Assembly: GCA_025093555.1 (NCBI GenBank)
Contig: JAIWNF010000016.1
Span: 558,001-622,000 of the forward strand
DNA: 64,000 bases
Source: Circinella umbellata
Taxonomy: Eukaryota > Mucoromycota > Mucoromycetes > Mucorales > Lichtheimiaceae
Direction of reading: 5' to 3'
Position 1 is the first letter of the stretch; each line of letters begins with the position of its first letter. This document shows, one piece after another, positions 37,689 through 48,121 of this stretch. A program made the position numbers and the translations under genes. The notes beneath the pieces are model-generated. The model was given only the letters and a program-made list of their open reading frames with translations, searched no databases and was not told the origin of the DNA.

Positions 37689-38469
37689 TATTATTATTTT
37701 TCAAAGAAATTAAAGGTGTGCGTTGTTCTTACAAAAAAAAAAAAAATTATAACCCAGAACTTTGACAAGAAAAAAAAAATTATGCAATTGAGAAGTTGCT
37801 AGGAGAGAGTTTTTTTTTTGCCGTGGAAACTTTACAACAATAGAGAAAAACGTAGGGTTTTCAAAAGAATAGAAAAAATGTATCATAAAGGACCTGACGG
37901 ATTTGTTATGGTTCTCTCTTTCTTTCTTTGTTTAACTTGATTATAATAAAACATATTGCCCATAATCAAAATGCATTTTGGGTCATGTTGGGGGGGGCGG
38001 ATATATCTGTTCATTAAATTGTAACCACCTCCCCCATATACTCTCAACATATAATGTAAATATTTTGGATAAATGCAGAACCTATTTCTTGAAAACAAAG
38101 AAAACCAGGAATATCTCTATTTCTTTGGCTAAAAGAAAAAAAAGAAACTGATTTTTTGTCATCAGAAATTATATAGAAATCAAAGCCACGATATAATAAT
38201 GGCGACACGCAGAAATTAAAAAGGCTCCGGTAAAAAAGAGAGAGTTCTTTCTATTACCCTTCTTTCCCCAGCTTTTTTTTTTGTGTGTGTGTAGCAAAAT
38301 ATATAAATTTATATATATTACTTGCACCCAAATTCTTTCTTTCTTTTTTTTTTCTTTTACTTGGACATTCCTTGTCAATCACTGTAATAACAACTAACAG
38401 CAGCAATAATAAAAGGAAGGAGCCTTGGCTGCTTGACCGTCATCACTATATATTGCTGTATAACCCACC
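37689..38469. other. Intergenic between divergent genes
   Basis: Shared upstream region of DAD4 (minus) and the acidic orphan (plus). It holds homopolymer runs, an AT-rich patch at 38300-38325 and no recognisable gene. Confidence 0.55.
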
Positions 38470-39096
38470 ATGACAAGTCATATGAATCGAAAACGACCTT
38501 TACCTATTTCTGATCTACAGGAGGAAATCCAAGATCATTATTATCACCAAGATCAAGAATCTCATCCACAAGAAGAATCACAACCACCCAAGCTGGATAC
38601 AAATAATGGAAAACGAAGACGACGTGCAAGTGTTAGTTCCACGACTGATCATGAAGGACTTTTAACAGATCTAAGTGGAGTTCTTGATCAGATTCGTTCG
38701 ACTCAAATATCGGGTGAAATCCCGGCTGAATCGTTAGAATCACTCAAGATGCTCATGTTACAAATTGAACATTTATCTTCTGATGTATCCAATACGGAAG
38801 CACGTAATATGAAACATGAAAGTGAAAGACAACTTGAACAATGGTTTGATGATTTATTGGAACAATGTGAGGCAGAAGGTGGTTTAGATTTGGATTATTT
38901 AATGAATAATGATGATGATGGTATCAGTGAAGATGAAGAAGAAGATACACTTGCATTAGCACTTGCATTAATGGACGAAGAAGAACAAGAAAGAGAAGAA
39001 CGAGAACTCAATATTACTTCACCATCACCACCACAACAACATTTAAGTGATACAAATAGTGAAACAACTGCTCAAGAAATCGATGTTGTAGCTTAG
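38470..39096 (+). CDS. Acidic helical orphan protein
   Basis: An intronless frame of 208 residues with normal, non-repetitive codon content, starting MTSHMNRKRPLPISDLQEE. A basic patch (GKRRRRAS, about residues 48-55) could be a nuclear localisation signal. The central part (about 60-140) is predicted to be helical: LTDLSGVLDQIRS, LESLKMLMLQIEHLSSD and RQLEQWFDDLLEQCE. An acidic stretch (DDDGISEDEEEDT) and a run of LALALALMDEEEQE follow. I do not recognise a family. A nuclear coiled-coil or chromatin-linked role is only suggested by composition. The frame length and composition make a real gene likely. Confidence 0.65.
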   Translation: MTSHMNRKRPLPISDLQEEIQDHYYHQDQESHPQEESQPPKLDTNNGKRRRRASVSSTTDHEGLLTDLSGVLDQIRSTQISGEIPAESLESLKMLMLQIEHLSSDVSNTEARNMKHESERQLEQWFDDLLEQCEAEGGLDLDYLMNNDDDGISEDEEEDTLALALALMDEEEQEREERELNITSPSPPQQHLSDTNSETTAQEIDVVA

Positions 39097-39358
39097 CATT
39101 TTATTTTCTATTTTTTAAATCAACCTCCCCAAAACAAAAACAAAGCTTATATCTTTTCAACATAAAAACACATATAAAGAAAAATTTTAATTGAGATGAA
39201 CCGAACTTGTTTTAAAAGGGATAGAAAAAGAGAGAGAAAAAAAAACACACTACGAGATATAATAATTATTTAAACAAAGAAAAAAAATTGGGTAAGAAAA
39301 GAAGATGGTATTTGAAAAGATGGCATAACAAAAAAAAAAAGAATATTCGGGGGACCTC

Positions 39359-40147
39359 TTAAAAGTTTTCTAATGTCATTTGTCGTGCAACATCCGTATT
39401 TTCCACCATAGTCATAAATTCATCAAATCCAATTTTACCATCCATATCTTTATCTGCTTCCATAATCGTCTTGTCAACAATTTGTTGTAATTGACCATCT
39501 TTTAAATTATTTCCAACCATCATTTTAAGTACTAGAAATAATTCACCATTGGAAATATAACCATCACGATCCATATCATATACTTTAAATGCAACTTTTT
39601 TTTTTAAAATATATATATATATATATATAAGCTTAGTTAGTTTTTTTTAAAAGACTTGTGGTTGATCACACCAAAACGCTATTTTTCCTTACATTCTAAC
39701 TTTTCTCGTTTATTTCCTCTCGCGCTAAAGATACTTAAACCTTTAATAAATTCAAAAAAATCAACATCACCTCCTCCATCTTCATCAAAGATGGCAATCA
39801 TACGTGTTGCTAATGGATTATTTGCGATTTGTGGAATAGATAAAAATTCATCTTTATCAATGGATCCAGACCGATCCTTGTCAAGTTTCATAAAACGTTT
39901 ATATAAGCGTTGAATCTCCTCAGCCGAAACTTTTTTTTTTGTGTGTAGTGTGTGTGTGTGTGTGTGTTTTTGTTTTTCAAGTAAAATTCAAAAAATTAAA
40001 AATACTTCTTCTTCACAACCCTTCCCCCCTTTCTTGTGTCTTTGGAAAGCTATAATATCAAAAAAGAAAAATTGTTCTTTTTTTTTTTTTTTGCTTACAG
40101 TTCGACGAGTTAACCATATCCTCGAGATGTGAACCAGCTTGTCCCAT
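39359..40147 (-). CDS. CNB1: Calcineurin regulatory subunit B
   Basis: Calcium-binding subunit of the Ca2+/calmodulin-dependent phosphatase calcineurin, which controls stress responses and, in Mucor, morphogenesis. Exons 40147-40099, 39929-39693 and 39594-39359 give 173 residues, the expected length. [10 protein letters not shown] allows Gly2 myristoylation. All four EF-hands look complete: [36 protein letters not shown] and [12 protein letters not shown]. The C-terminus is ARQMTLENF, close to other fungal calcineurin B proteins. The first intron contains a GT repeat and long T-runs. Confidence 0.97.
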
Positions 40148-40799
40148 ATTTTCCCGTTGTTGTTTTTTTTTGCTTCTCGTTTTTTTTCTTTTTTTTTTTT
40201 TCGTGAGTAATAAAAAAAAGTGAAACAGGAGAAGCAAAAAAAAAAAAACAAAAACCTTTCTTTTTAAACAACCCACCCCACCCCTTCTTTTTTTTATGTT
40301 ACTTGGATCTTTGCTTCTTGCTGTAATCCAGGAGTTTTAAAAATGGGATGCATACAAAAGAATCGGGGTTCCTTATAACCTGTGAAATGTGTCTAAAAGC
40401 AAATGCATGTTTATTATTATTACTTTGAGTATACTAAGCAAAAATGGTAAGAAAAATCTTTGTTATAAATATAATTGGAACCATTTATTTTAAATATTAA
40501 CAACAAATACTTAAAGACTTATCTTGGGGTTTTATATTGCAAGAATAATAATAATAATACAATAATTTTCATGTATCTAATATAGCGAAAGGTGGCATCC
40601 TCATTGCGATTGAATTATATGCAAATTTCATCCCTCTTTCTACAACCGTTTTATTAGATGTGCGTTATGTTATGTATATATAATGTGTGGGTACATTGGG
40701 AGAGGGGATTTATGTTAGCAAAAAAATGGGGGATATCGAGAACAAAAAGAATAATTGAGACTCTGATTTTATTTCTTTAGAGTTATAAGAATCTGGTTT
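40148..40799. other. Intergenic, upstream of CNB1
   Basis: T/A homopolymer runs (40163-40250) and AT-rich DNA. The segment from about 40571 shares TAATATAGCGAAAG followed by GGCATC with the stretch at about 42330 and forms the left edge of the duplicated profilin unit. Confidence 0.5.
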
Positions 40800-41151
40800 C
40801 TAAAGACCTTCAGTAATATTCTTTAGGGTTTTTTCACACATATCCAATCCAGAACCTTTATTGGAAGTACCGACCAAGAGAATTGTGTTTGTCTTGATTA
40901 TACAGATACCACTATTGTCATTCATACCAGTAATCAAACGATCTTCCGTCGTTTAAACACCATACTCAACACCAGCTACGTGAAATCTTGACCCGGCGAG
41001 TGAACCAATGTCCTCGAAGCCGGCAATAATATCTTGAATTTCAGAAAGAAGGAGAAGCAGCCTGTTGAGCACCATACAAATCAAAGATGGCGGCTTGAGT
41101 AACATGACTAGAAGCAATAAGATCTACATCAAAGATTTGTTGGTAGTCCAT
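40800..41151 (-). pseudogene. Profilin pseudogene, copy 1 (intronless)
   Basis: The frame starts MDYQQIFDVDLIASSHVTQA and reads as a profilin (actin-monomer-binding protein). After AASPSF (about 41040) a frameshift is needed. It then continues EIQDIIAGFEDIGSLAGS and FHVAGVEYGV, meets an in-frame TAA at 40955-40953, and goes on with TTEDRLITGM, CIIKTNTILLVGTSNKG and TLKNITEGL to a stop at 40802-40800. The profilin fold is recognisable to the C-terminus. Two disabling changes in about 117 codons make it a pseudogene unless the assembly has errors. No intron is visible, which would fit a retrocopy, but an intronless ancestor is also possible. A second, more decayed copy lies 1.3 kb away on the same strand. 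Confidence 0.75.
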
Positions 41152-42421
41152 GATTTATAGATAAAATTTTAAAAGTGATAAGACAATAAAGTGGGCTGGA
41201 ATTTGGTAAGCCCTTCTCTTTATAGAAAACTTTGCGACAACATAAAACTTTGTAACCGAGAGTTTGTCTTTCTTTTTTTTACTGAGATTTAATGATATGC
41301 ACATGACGTAAACTTTAAAGTGTTCAAGGAGGGGCCTCTTACGTACTGGTGTACTACCATAAAAGTCGATAGAGTTCTTCCGAGAATTATGTTTTTCCAC
41401 TGATGCTTTGTTGGTTTTGATAACAATATCTTTATTCTCATTACACGTTTATGTTACGTATCTCAATCTGTATATCATTAAGAGCCAAATATACTAATAA
41501 GACAAGAATACTTTACTAAAGCTGATCACCATGTTTAACAAAGAAAGAGTAACAATTCCAAAGAATTGGAAAGCGTTATATGACAATGACATTTAAAAAT
41601 TACCTTGTCTTGTTATTTTGTCTGTGCATTTGTCTAATTAATTTATGAGCACATGAACCAGATAAACAAGAGTTTGAAAACAAAAATGGATACAATAAAC
41701 CCTATTAAAAATTCTCGCTGGTAAAAAAAAAAAGAAGCTGGAAACCTGAACAAAGTGGTGAGGTCCACACGTATCTTCTTTGTAAATGTAGACACAAATC
41801 TTGTTCCAACCACATTCTTTACACAACTGATATGCCAACTTCACTAGTAGACTTTCTCTTAATCGAATGACTCGATTTCGTTGGAAGGCCAGGCATATGG
41901 TATCCATCAAAACATTTTATTATTCCCATTTTCGAACGAGCTCCAAGCGGCATAACATTTAAAACCAAATGTACAGGTTATATGGAATAGTAACCCGAAA
42001 CTGGGTAATTTTGTTTTCTATTCCATAAAAGTGGTTCTGTTTCCAAGTGCGTTCTTTGATACTTCTAATGAGAAATATTAAAAGAGACAGCACCATATAA
42101 AGTCACTTTCCAAACTTTTTAATAATTTAAAAGGACCTCCCCCCCTTCCCTTTTTTGGTGGTTGAAAGAGAGATTTTAACTAGTATTGAGATGAGTATAT
42201 TTTCTAATGACATGTTTTTTTCACACTTCAAACTATACAGAGCTCTATTATATTATATTGTACGTACAAGCATCAAGACGTTTTATAGACATTATTATCC
42301 ATATTCATATTTTACGGTTTCACTGTATTTAATATAGCGAAAGATGGCATCTTCATAAGACATGGTGTTTTTTTTTATAATTATGATTTATTAATATTAT
42401 CATTATTTTACCAGCCTTCAT
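41152..42421. other. Spacer between the profilin copies
   Basis: 41152-41500 is the 5' flank of copy 1 and resembles the 5' flank of copy 2 at 42800-43172. An open frame at 41638-41910 (-) encodes a plausible-looking peptide (LAYQLCKECGWNKICVYIYK) that I cannot assign. It may be a relic. The rest is AT-rich with no gene seen. Confidence 0.4.
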
Positions 42422-42764
42422 TCACTTAAAGTAAGTAAATAAACTCTCGACGGTCGATCTACACACTCCGGGTTCAATAGCGTCATAGTGCAGAGCGATC
42501 AAGTAAATCGTTCTAGTCTTGAAAATAGATACATTTTCAGACTCTTTATAATCGGAACGTACAGTAAATTACGATAGTAATATCTTTATTATCTGTGCCA
42601 CTGAACACATCAACCATTTCTTAAAATTCGGAATCACTTCTCGTGAAATTAGTAATACTAGCCAGTCTAAAGCCTTTCAAATCATAGATGGCGGCTGTAC
42701 TAACACGAGCAAAACTCAGAGAATTATTATCAACGTTGTGATTGCCAGTCGATGAATCCACCAT
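42422..42764 (-). pseudogene. Profilin pseudogene, copy 2
   Basis: Reads MVDSSTGNHNV, SFARVSTAAIYDLKGFRLAS, a stop after SDSEF, then EMVDVFSGTDNKDI. In another frame it continues VRSDYKESENVSIFKTRTIY, LIALHYDAIEPGVCRSTVES and a stop at 42424-42422. The central TAAIYDLKG and the C-terminal SIFKTRTIYLIAL block correspond to profilin strands, so this is a diverged sister of copy 1. At least one nonsense change and one frameshift are visible. Upstream flanks of the two copies also match (see findings), so the pair arose by segmental duplication and not by two independent insertions. Confidence 0.65.
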
Positions 42765-43910
42765 TGATTTCTTGCCCAGAATTTTGATAAAGTAAGTAAA
42801 GAGATGAAAGAAAGAAAAAAAAAGCGAGCTGGAACTTCACAACCGCCCTTCTTTTTATACGTAACAAAAAAACAATTGTCCAAAAGAAGAACTTTGAAAC
42901 AACATTAAACTTGTAACCGCATACGTTTAATTGAGAGGGGGAGGAAGATATTCTATTTCATCATGGCGTAAACTCTAAAATGTTCAACATACGTATTAAA
43001 AAATCGATAGGACTCGCCGAGAGGATTGTATATCATCTTAATAATTACTTTTTTCTTTCTTTGATATTGATTGATAATACGTAACATATCATTATTTTCT
43101 TTACTAGTTACAAATGTTATATACTACGTACTTTGGTACGTATACTTTTTTCCAATCAAGAGTCCAAATATAAAACAATAGGTAAGAAAGATTTTATTAC
43201 CCAAGTGATTGGGAATTCATTTACCTTACTTGGCCTTCAATATTATGTTACGATTGATTATTATTTTTTTCATTTAGAGCATGCTTTTATGCATACTTAC
43301 TTTTAGGAAAAGAAATACTTTTAGAATCAGTATTTGTAGCGAAAACTACCTTCCAGTTGGCCAAAGAAGATATATAAATAACCTAAAAGAGTTATGCTAG
43401 ACTCCCCGTATTACTACGTTGAAATTTATATATTTATTAAGACGAAATTAAGTGAGCGCGTGCTGATCTCAGCCTATTGCTCTCGTCAGTTCAGAAAAAA
43501 AAAACAAAGCGCGGTCCTGAAAAACTTGCTGGGGCAGCAGGAAAAAGGGGTGGGAAGGATAACCCGTATTACTACAGTTAAGCCCCGCCTTTTTCACAGG
43601 TAAGGTGTTGCAATAAGTGAGTGTGCGTAAAAACAAGAGTTTAACTCTACTGTAAACACTAATTACCAATATGATATAATATAGTATACTTTTTTTTTTA
43701 AATTGGAAACAAATTTGTTTATACCTATTCATATGAATTAAGTTTAGTTATGCAAAAAGAATCACCTTTTTATTTGTAAATAAGAAATCTCAGTTTCAAG
43801 CTCAGAAAAAAAAAAGGATTAGGTTTATACAGGTGTCAAAAAGGCTAACTATACTTTTTCTTTTATACTTACACTCTCTCTCTCACACACACACATTTCA
43901 AATTCCAATA
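42765..43910. other. 5' flank of profilin copy 2 and upstream of SFH5
   Basis: 42800-43172 matches the copy 1 flank in blocks. A less AT-rich patch at about 43450-43630 stands out from its surroundings but holds no recognisable gene or RNA. 43870-43900 is CT/CA-rich leader sequence for the gene starting at 43911. Confidence 0.4.
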
Positions 43911-45317
43911 ATGACACAAAATAAATTTGTTGAAAAGTTTACACCAGAAGAAATAGAAGCTAGTAATAAACTTAAAGCAAAACTACCTGAAATTCTTAAA
44001 ACAGCATTTCAATTAAAAGAACAAGAACAACCTGAACCTTATACACTGTGGGGCATTTCTCTTGATAAAGATTCAACGGATGAAAAACTTGATGTTCTTT
44101 TAATAAAGTTTTTACGTGCCAGGTAAAATAATAATCCAGGTTTTTTTTTTGGTCCCCTTATTTTACTAAATAACTTGAGGGAATTTTTTTGTTTCTAGAG
44201 AAATGGATTTAGACCAAGCAAGTAAAATGTTGAGTGATAGTATTGCTTGGCGAAAAGAATTTAAAACCGATAGTATTTTAAATGAAGAATTTGATGATAG
44301 TATTTTTGGAGGTGTTGGATATATTTATAAGAATGATAAAGAAGGTCGACCTGTTTGTTATAATTTTTATGGTGAATTAGATCAAGAAGCTGTTTTTGGT
44401 GATCTTCAAAAGTAAAATAGCATTCTTTCCATCTTTCTCTCTAAATATATATATATGAAAAAAAAGAAGAAGAAGAAGAAGACTGATTATATATTATTAT
44501 TATTATTATTATTATTACTATAGATTTATTCGTTGGAGAGTTCAACTTATGGAAAAAGGAGTTCAACTTATTGATTTTACTACAGTCGATACAATGGTTC
44601 AAGTTCATGATTATAAAGGTGTTTCTATGTTTGGTCGTACAGCGAATTCAAAACAAGCAACAAAAGAAATTATAAAAATCATGCAAGATAATTATCCTGA
44701 ATTCTTGGTAAAGTTTTTAGGATTAGAGAAAAAAAAGAGAGAGAATTATTATACGTATATTAATAGTAATATTTATAGTCAACTAAATTCTTTGTTAATG
44801 TACCATGGTGGGGAAGGTAGATTCTTTTTTATATTTATATATAAACTGATATATTGATTGTTGTTGATACTAAACCGGTCTAATTATTCTTAGTAAAATA
44901 TTCAAATTAATTCGTCCCTTATTACCTGAAGCTACCGTGAAGAAGTTTATTGTTTGTTCAAAGTAAGAAAAAAAGTTTATAATAGTTATTATTTTCAAAT
45001 CTTTGAATAACTAACAATCAAGAACTAATAATTGATTATTATTGAATAGTGATGAAGTAATCGAGTCACTTTCACAATCAATTCAAATCGAAGATTTACC
45101 TGTTGTTTATACTCAAGGAACAAAAGATGCTGGATCAGATATTGCTATAAAATCTGAACATAAAACTATAGATACTGCTCATACAGAAGAAGATGAAGAT
45201 ATCACAACTCAAACTGTCGATCATCCAACTTTAACTGGAACAACCGAATCTACCAGTAGAAAAGCAGAAAAACAACCCGTTGTTATTACTGATAACATTA
45301 ACAATGAAGTTGATTAG
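43911..45317 (+). CDS. SFH5: Sec14-like CRAL-TRIO protein Sfh5
   Basis: Six exons (43911-44122, 44199-44411, 44524-44707, 44779-44816, 44894-44962, 45050-45317) join in frame to 327 residues. The CRAL-TRIO N domain (about 50-95, DVLLIKFLRAREMDLDQAS) precedes the lipid-binding domain (about 110-270). The lipid-binding domain contains FIRWRVQLMEKGVQLIDF, VQVHDYKGVSMF, IIKIMQDNYPEFL and FFVNVPWWGSKIFKL. This pattern, including the HDY motif, is that of yeast Sfh5. That protein was assigned as a phosphatidylinositol transfer protein and later shown to bind haem. H170 and Y172 here align with the haem-contacting His and Tyr of Sfh5. The 55-residue tail is acidic and Thr-rich. Likely cytosolic or ER-associated. 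Confidence 0.9.
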
Positions 45318-45878
45318 TTTTATATATATACAGTTTACCCCCTCCCCCGCTCCTCACCCATCTCATCAATTTATTATTATTATTATTATTGATCTTATAA
45401 TATAAACAAACTAATTATTCTCTATTGTTCTTTCTCTCCTTACTTTTCCAAAATCAGATGAATTTAACAGCATATATTGGAGGAAAGGTGTAATTAAATT
45501 TCAAGAACAAAGAAATTGTGGTTTTTGTTTTATTACGTGCATCAAGAATCGTTATCATTTACACTAAAATAATGGATAATAACAACAGTTTTTATTTTAT
45601 TTTATTTCTACTAATGATGAACGAAATTCAATAATGATATAAGGGAAAGTTGGGGGAGTTATCGTAAGTAGAATATGTATATGTATATATATATGTAAAG
45701 CAGTAGTAAATAATAATATTAATACGTAAAGAATCCATTTGTTTTTTTTTTTTTTTTTTGGTATTTCTATTATATATTTTACACTTATTATATAATGTAA
45801 TAAAAGATTTGTTTGTTATCCTGAGGGTAAAAGTGGGTTGGGAAAAGACGAGAATAATATTTGATTTTATTTATTTTT
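45318..45878. other. Convergent 3' flanks
   Basis: AT-rich spacer between SFH5 (plus) and the SH3 membrane protein (minus), with ATT repeats near 45371-45390 and a T-run at 45740-45760. I see no gene. Confidence 0.6.
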
Positions 45879-46395
45879 TTAGAATTGTTTAGTAGCTTCA
45901 TTATAATTAAATAATGAACTACCACGTTTACTAAGACGTGGATCATTTACATTAAGATTGGTTCCACCATTCGCGGTAATTGAACTTGAAGTTAGAGATG
46001 GTGATGACGATGGTCGAATACAATGTAATGGGAATACACCTCTCAAATTACCTCTTGAAAGATTTGAACCAAGACACCAACCATCATCATATTCTGTGTA
46101 TACTTGAACTTGATCTCCTGGATGAACATAAATTTCATCATCTAATGTAGGTGTATAAGTAGATACGACAGTATAAGTACCTAAAGGTGGATGTTGCCAA
46201 GCTTCTCCTTGTTGTTGTTGTTGTTGTTGCTCCATTGGAGGAGAAGCAGCAGTAGCAGCAAATGCAGGAGCAGGAACAAATGTTGAATTAGGTTGTTGAG
46301 GAGGAGAAGAAGCTAAAGCTGGAGTATAATAATCAGTAGGTGTAGTTACTGGACCAGCAGCAACTATAGGTGGTTGATTCATACTACCATAAGTC

Positions 46396-46426
<31 letters not shown>

Positions 46427-47125
46427 GATAAGGCTGTTGCATTTGATGCATGGGTGGAGGAGAAGATACCATATTATTATAAGTTGCTGTTGTTGAACCC
46501 ATAGTTGGGCCGGCAAAGAAATCATTTTGTCCAAAAGATGAAACACGATGACTAATAGAAGGACGGCGACGCGTTGTTTTCTTTCGTCTTTTGATAAATA
46601 AAACAGCAATAAGACTTAATGCTATAGCAGCTACAACAGCTACAACAATACCACCAATAGCACCACCTGAAATAGAAGAAGTATCATCTTCTTTATTAGC
46701 TGCATCTGGAGTAGATGTAGCACTATCTGTTGTAGCCGAATCAGCAGCTACTGTATTTTCTGGTGTTATAGTAGGTGAACTAATGACATGATAAGGTAAT
46801 GTTGTACTACTATTTGATTTTTCTGTGGGTGCAGGAAAAGCTGTAATAGTTTGAGACTTATCATTAGCAAAAGTAGGTTTAGAAGAAGCTGCTGGTTTAT
46901 CTAAATGGAACAAAGTTAATATAAACACAAAATTTATTAAAATTTATTATTATAACACTAATAAAAATAATAATAATAATAAATACCTGGAACAGAAGCA
47001 GTAGGGGACGGATCCGGTTTTTTGGTAGGAGTTGGTTTAGGATCAGAACTAGATTCGTCAGGTACGGCGCGTTTATAATTTAAAAGTTTATTTGTATAAT
47101 CATGACCATTAGTAATTTCGTGCAT
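45879..47125 (-). CDS. Single-pass membrane protein with cytosolic SH3 domain
   Basis: Two exons, 47125-46987 and 46900-45879, join in frame to 386 residues. The N-terminal ~110 residues are Ser/Thr/Pro-rich and probably extracellular and glycosylated. A Gly/Ala/Val/Ile transmembrane segment follows (GGAIGGIVVAVVAAIALSLI, then a stop-transfer IKRRKKTTRRR). The cytosolic part holds a Gln tract and Ala/Pro-rich linkers. An SH3 domain (about 285-345) follows: TYTPTLDDEIYVHPGDQVQV, then DDGWCLGSNLSRGNLRGVFP. Layout resembles fungal cell-surface sensors or scaffolds, but no one family is identified. No signal peptide is seen from the Met at 47125, so insertion would rely on the internal segment. 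Otherwise a further 5' exon exists. The upstream CT-rich tract argues for the given start. Confidence 0.8.
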
Positions 47126-48121
47126 TGCTCCACGACAACAAAGGAATGGGAAGGGGGGGTGAGGTTGATAAAGGTAACAAAAAAAAGCTACTTATATGAT
47201 TATGTATATAAGAAAAAAAAAGAAAGAAAGAAAGAAAGAGACGAAAAGAAAAAGAGAGAGAGAGTAGGACGAAAAAGAATAAGGAAATGAGAAATGCAAG
47301 CGCGCGGGTTCTATTTAGTTATTATCTATTCTGTGTAACATTTGTTCAAAGAGTGTCTAGGTCCTGATTTGGTGGCTATTACTACTATTGTGTTATATCA
47401 TTCATATACTATGTACAACCTTAGAAAATAAAATAAAGAAAGCGCACTGATCTTTTTCTATGATATTCTCTCTGTATTCATTCATATTATTTTTACCTAG
47501 GAACTTTTCATGACAGTTTAAATGATCGAATAATATGCCGCAGCTATTTATTTTATCTGAGAACTAAAAAAAAAATAGTTTTTAGCAATGATGAATAAAA
47601 ATTTACTATTCCTGATATCAACAAAATAAGGGAACTAAGAATATTTGACTATAGATGGATCTTCATGAAATCTTCTGATTTACCATGAATTTACTATTAT
47701 TTACATCAATAAAAAAAATTTCATTATCATTTATTAACAAAGAAGCTATTTTTTTAAAATAGTAACATTGTGTATAATTAATAAAACAACCTATTACTTG
47801 GGGAAATGACATTATCGGGGTCTATTCGATCTACTATTACAAACTCCCACTTCAAACTCATAATAATATACTAATCTCTTAACATTTGATGTATAATTAT
47901 GTAAGGAAACAAAAAAGAAAAAAGAAATGTACAATGTTTTTGTTTGTAAATATTTATATAATAATAAAATAATAGAGAGAGAGAGAAAGAGAGAAAGAGA
48001 AGGAATAGAAGTAACCATAAGAGATCTATATATTTTTTTTCTTTGAATTGTTACGAGGTGTAAAGGAGAGGTGTGTGTGTGTGTGTGTGTGTATGCGTGT
48101 GTCATGAATGTACAAAAAAAA
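47126..48121. other. Intergenic between head of SH3 gene and end of uL4m gene
   Basis: 47200-47290 is purine-rich on the plus strand (pyrimidine-rich on the coding strand of the SH3 gene) and is probably its leader. The rest is AT-rich. A GA run at 47972-48003 and a GT microsatellite at 48071-48092 are present. I see no gene. Confidence 0.55.

Noticed and set aside
41638..41910. Minus-strand frame of 90 codons between the profilin copies
   Set aside because: The peptide has mixed composition but no recognisable domain, a poly-Phe stretch from an A-run, and no context. Not enough to call a gene.
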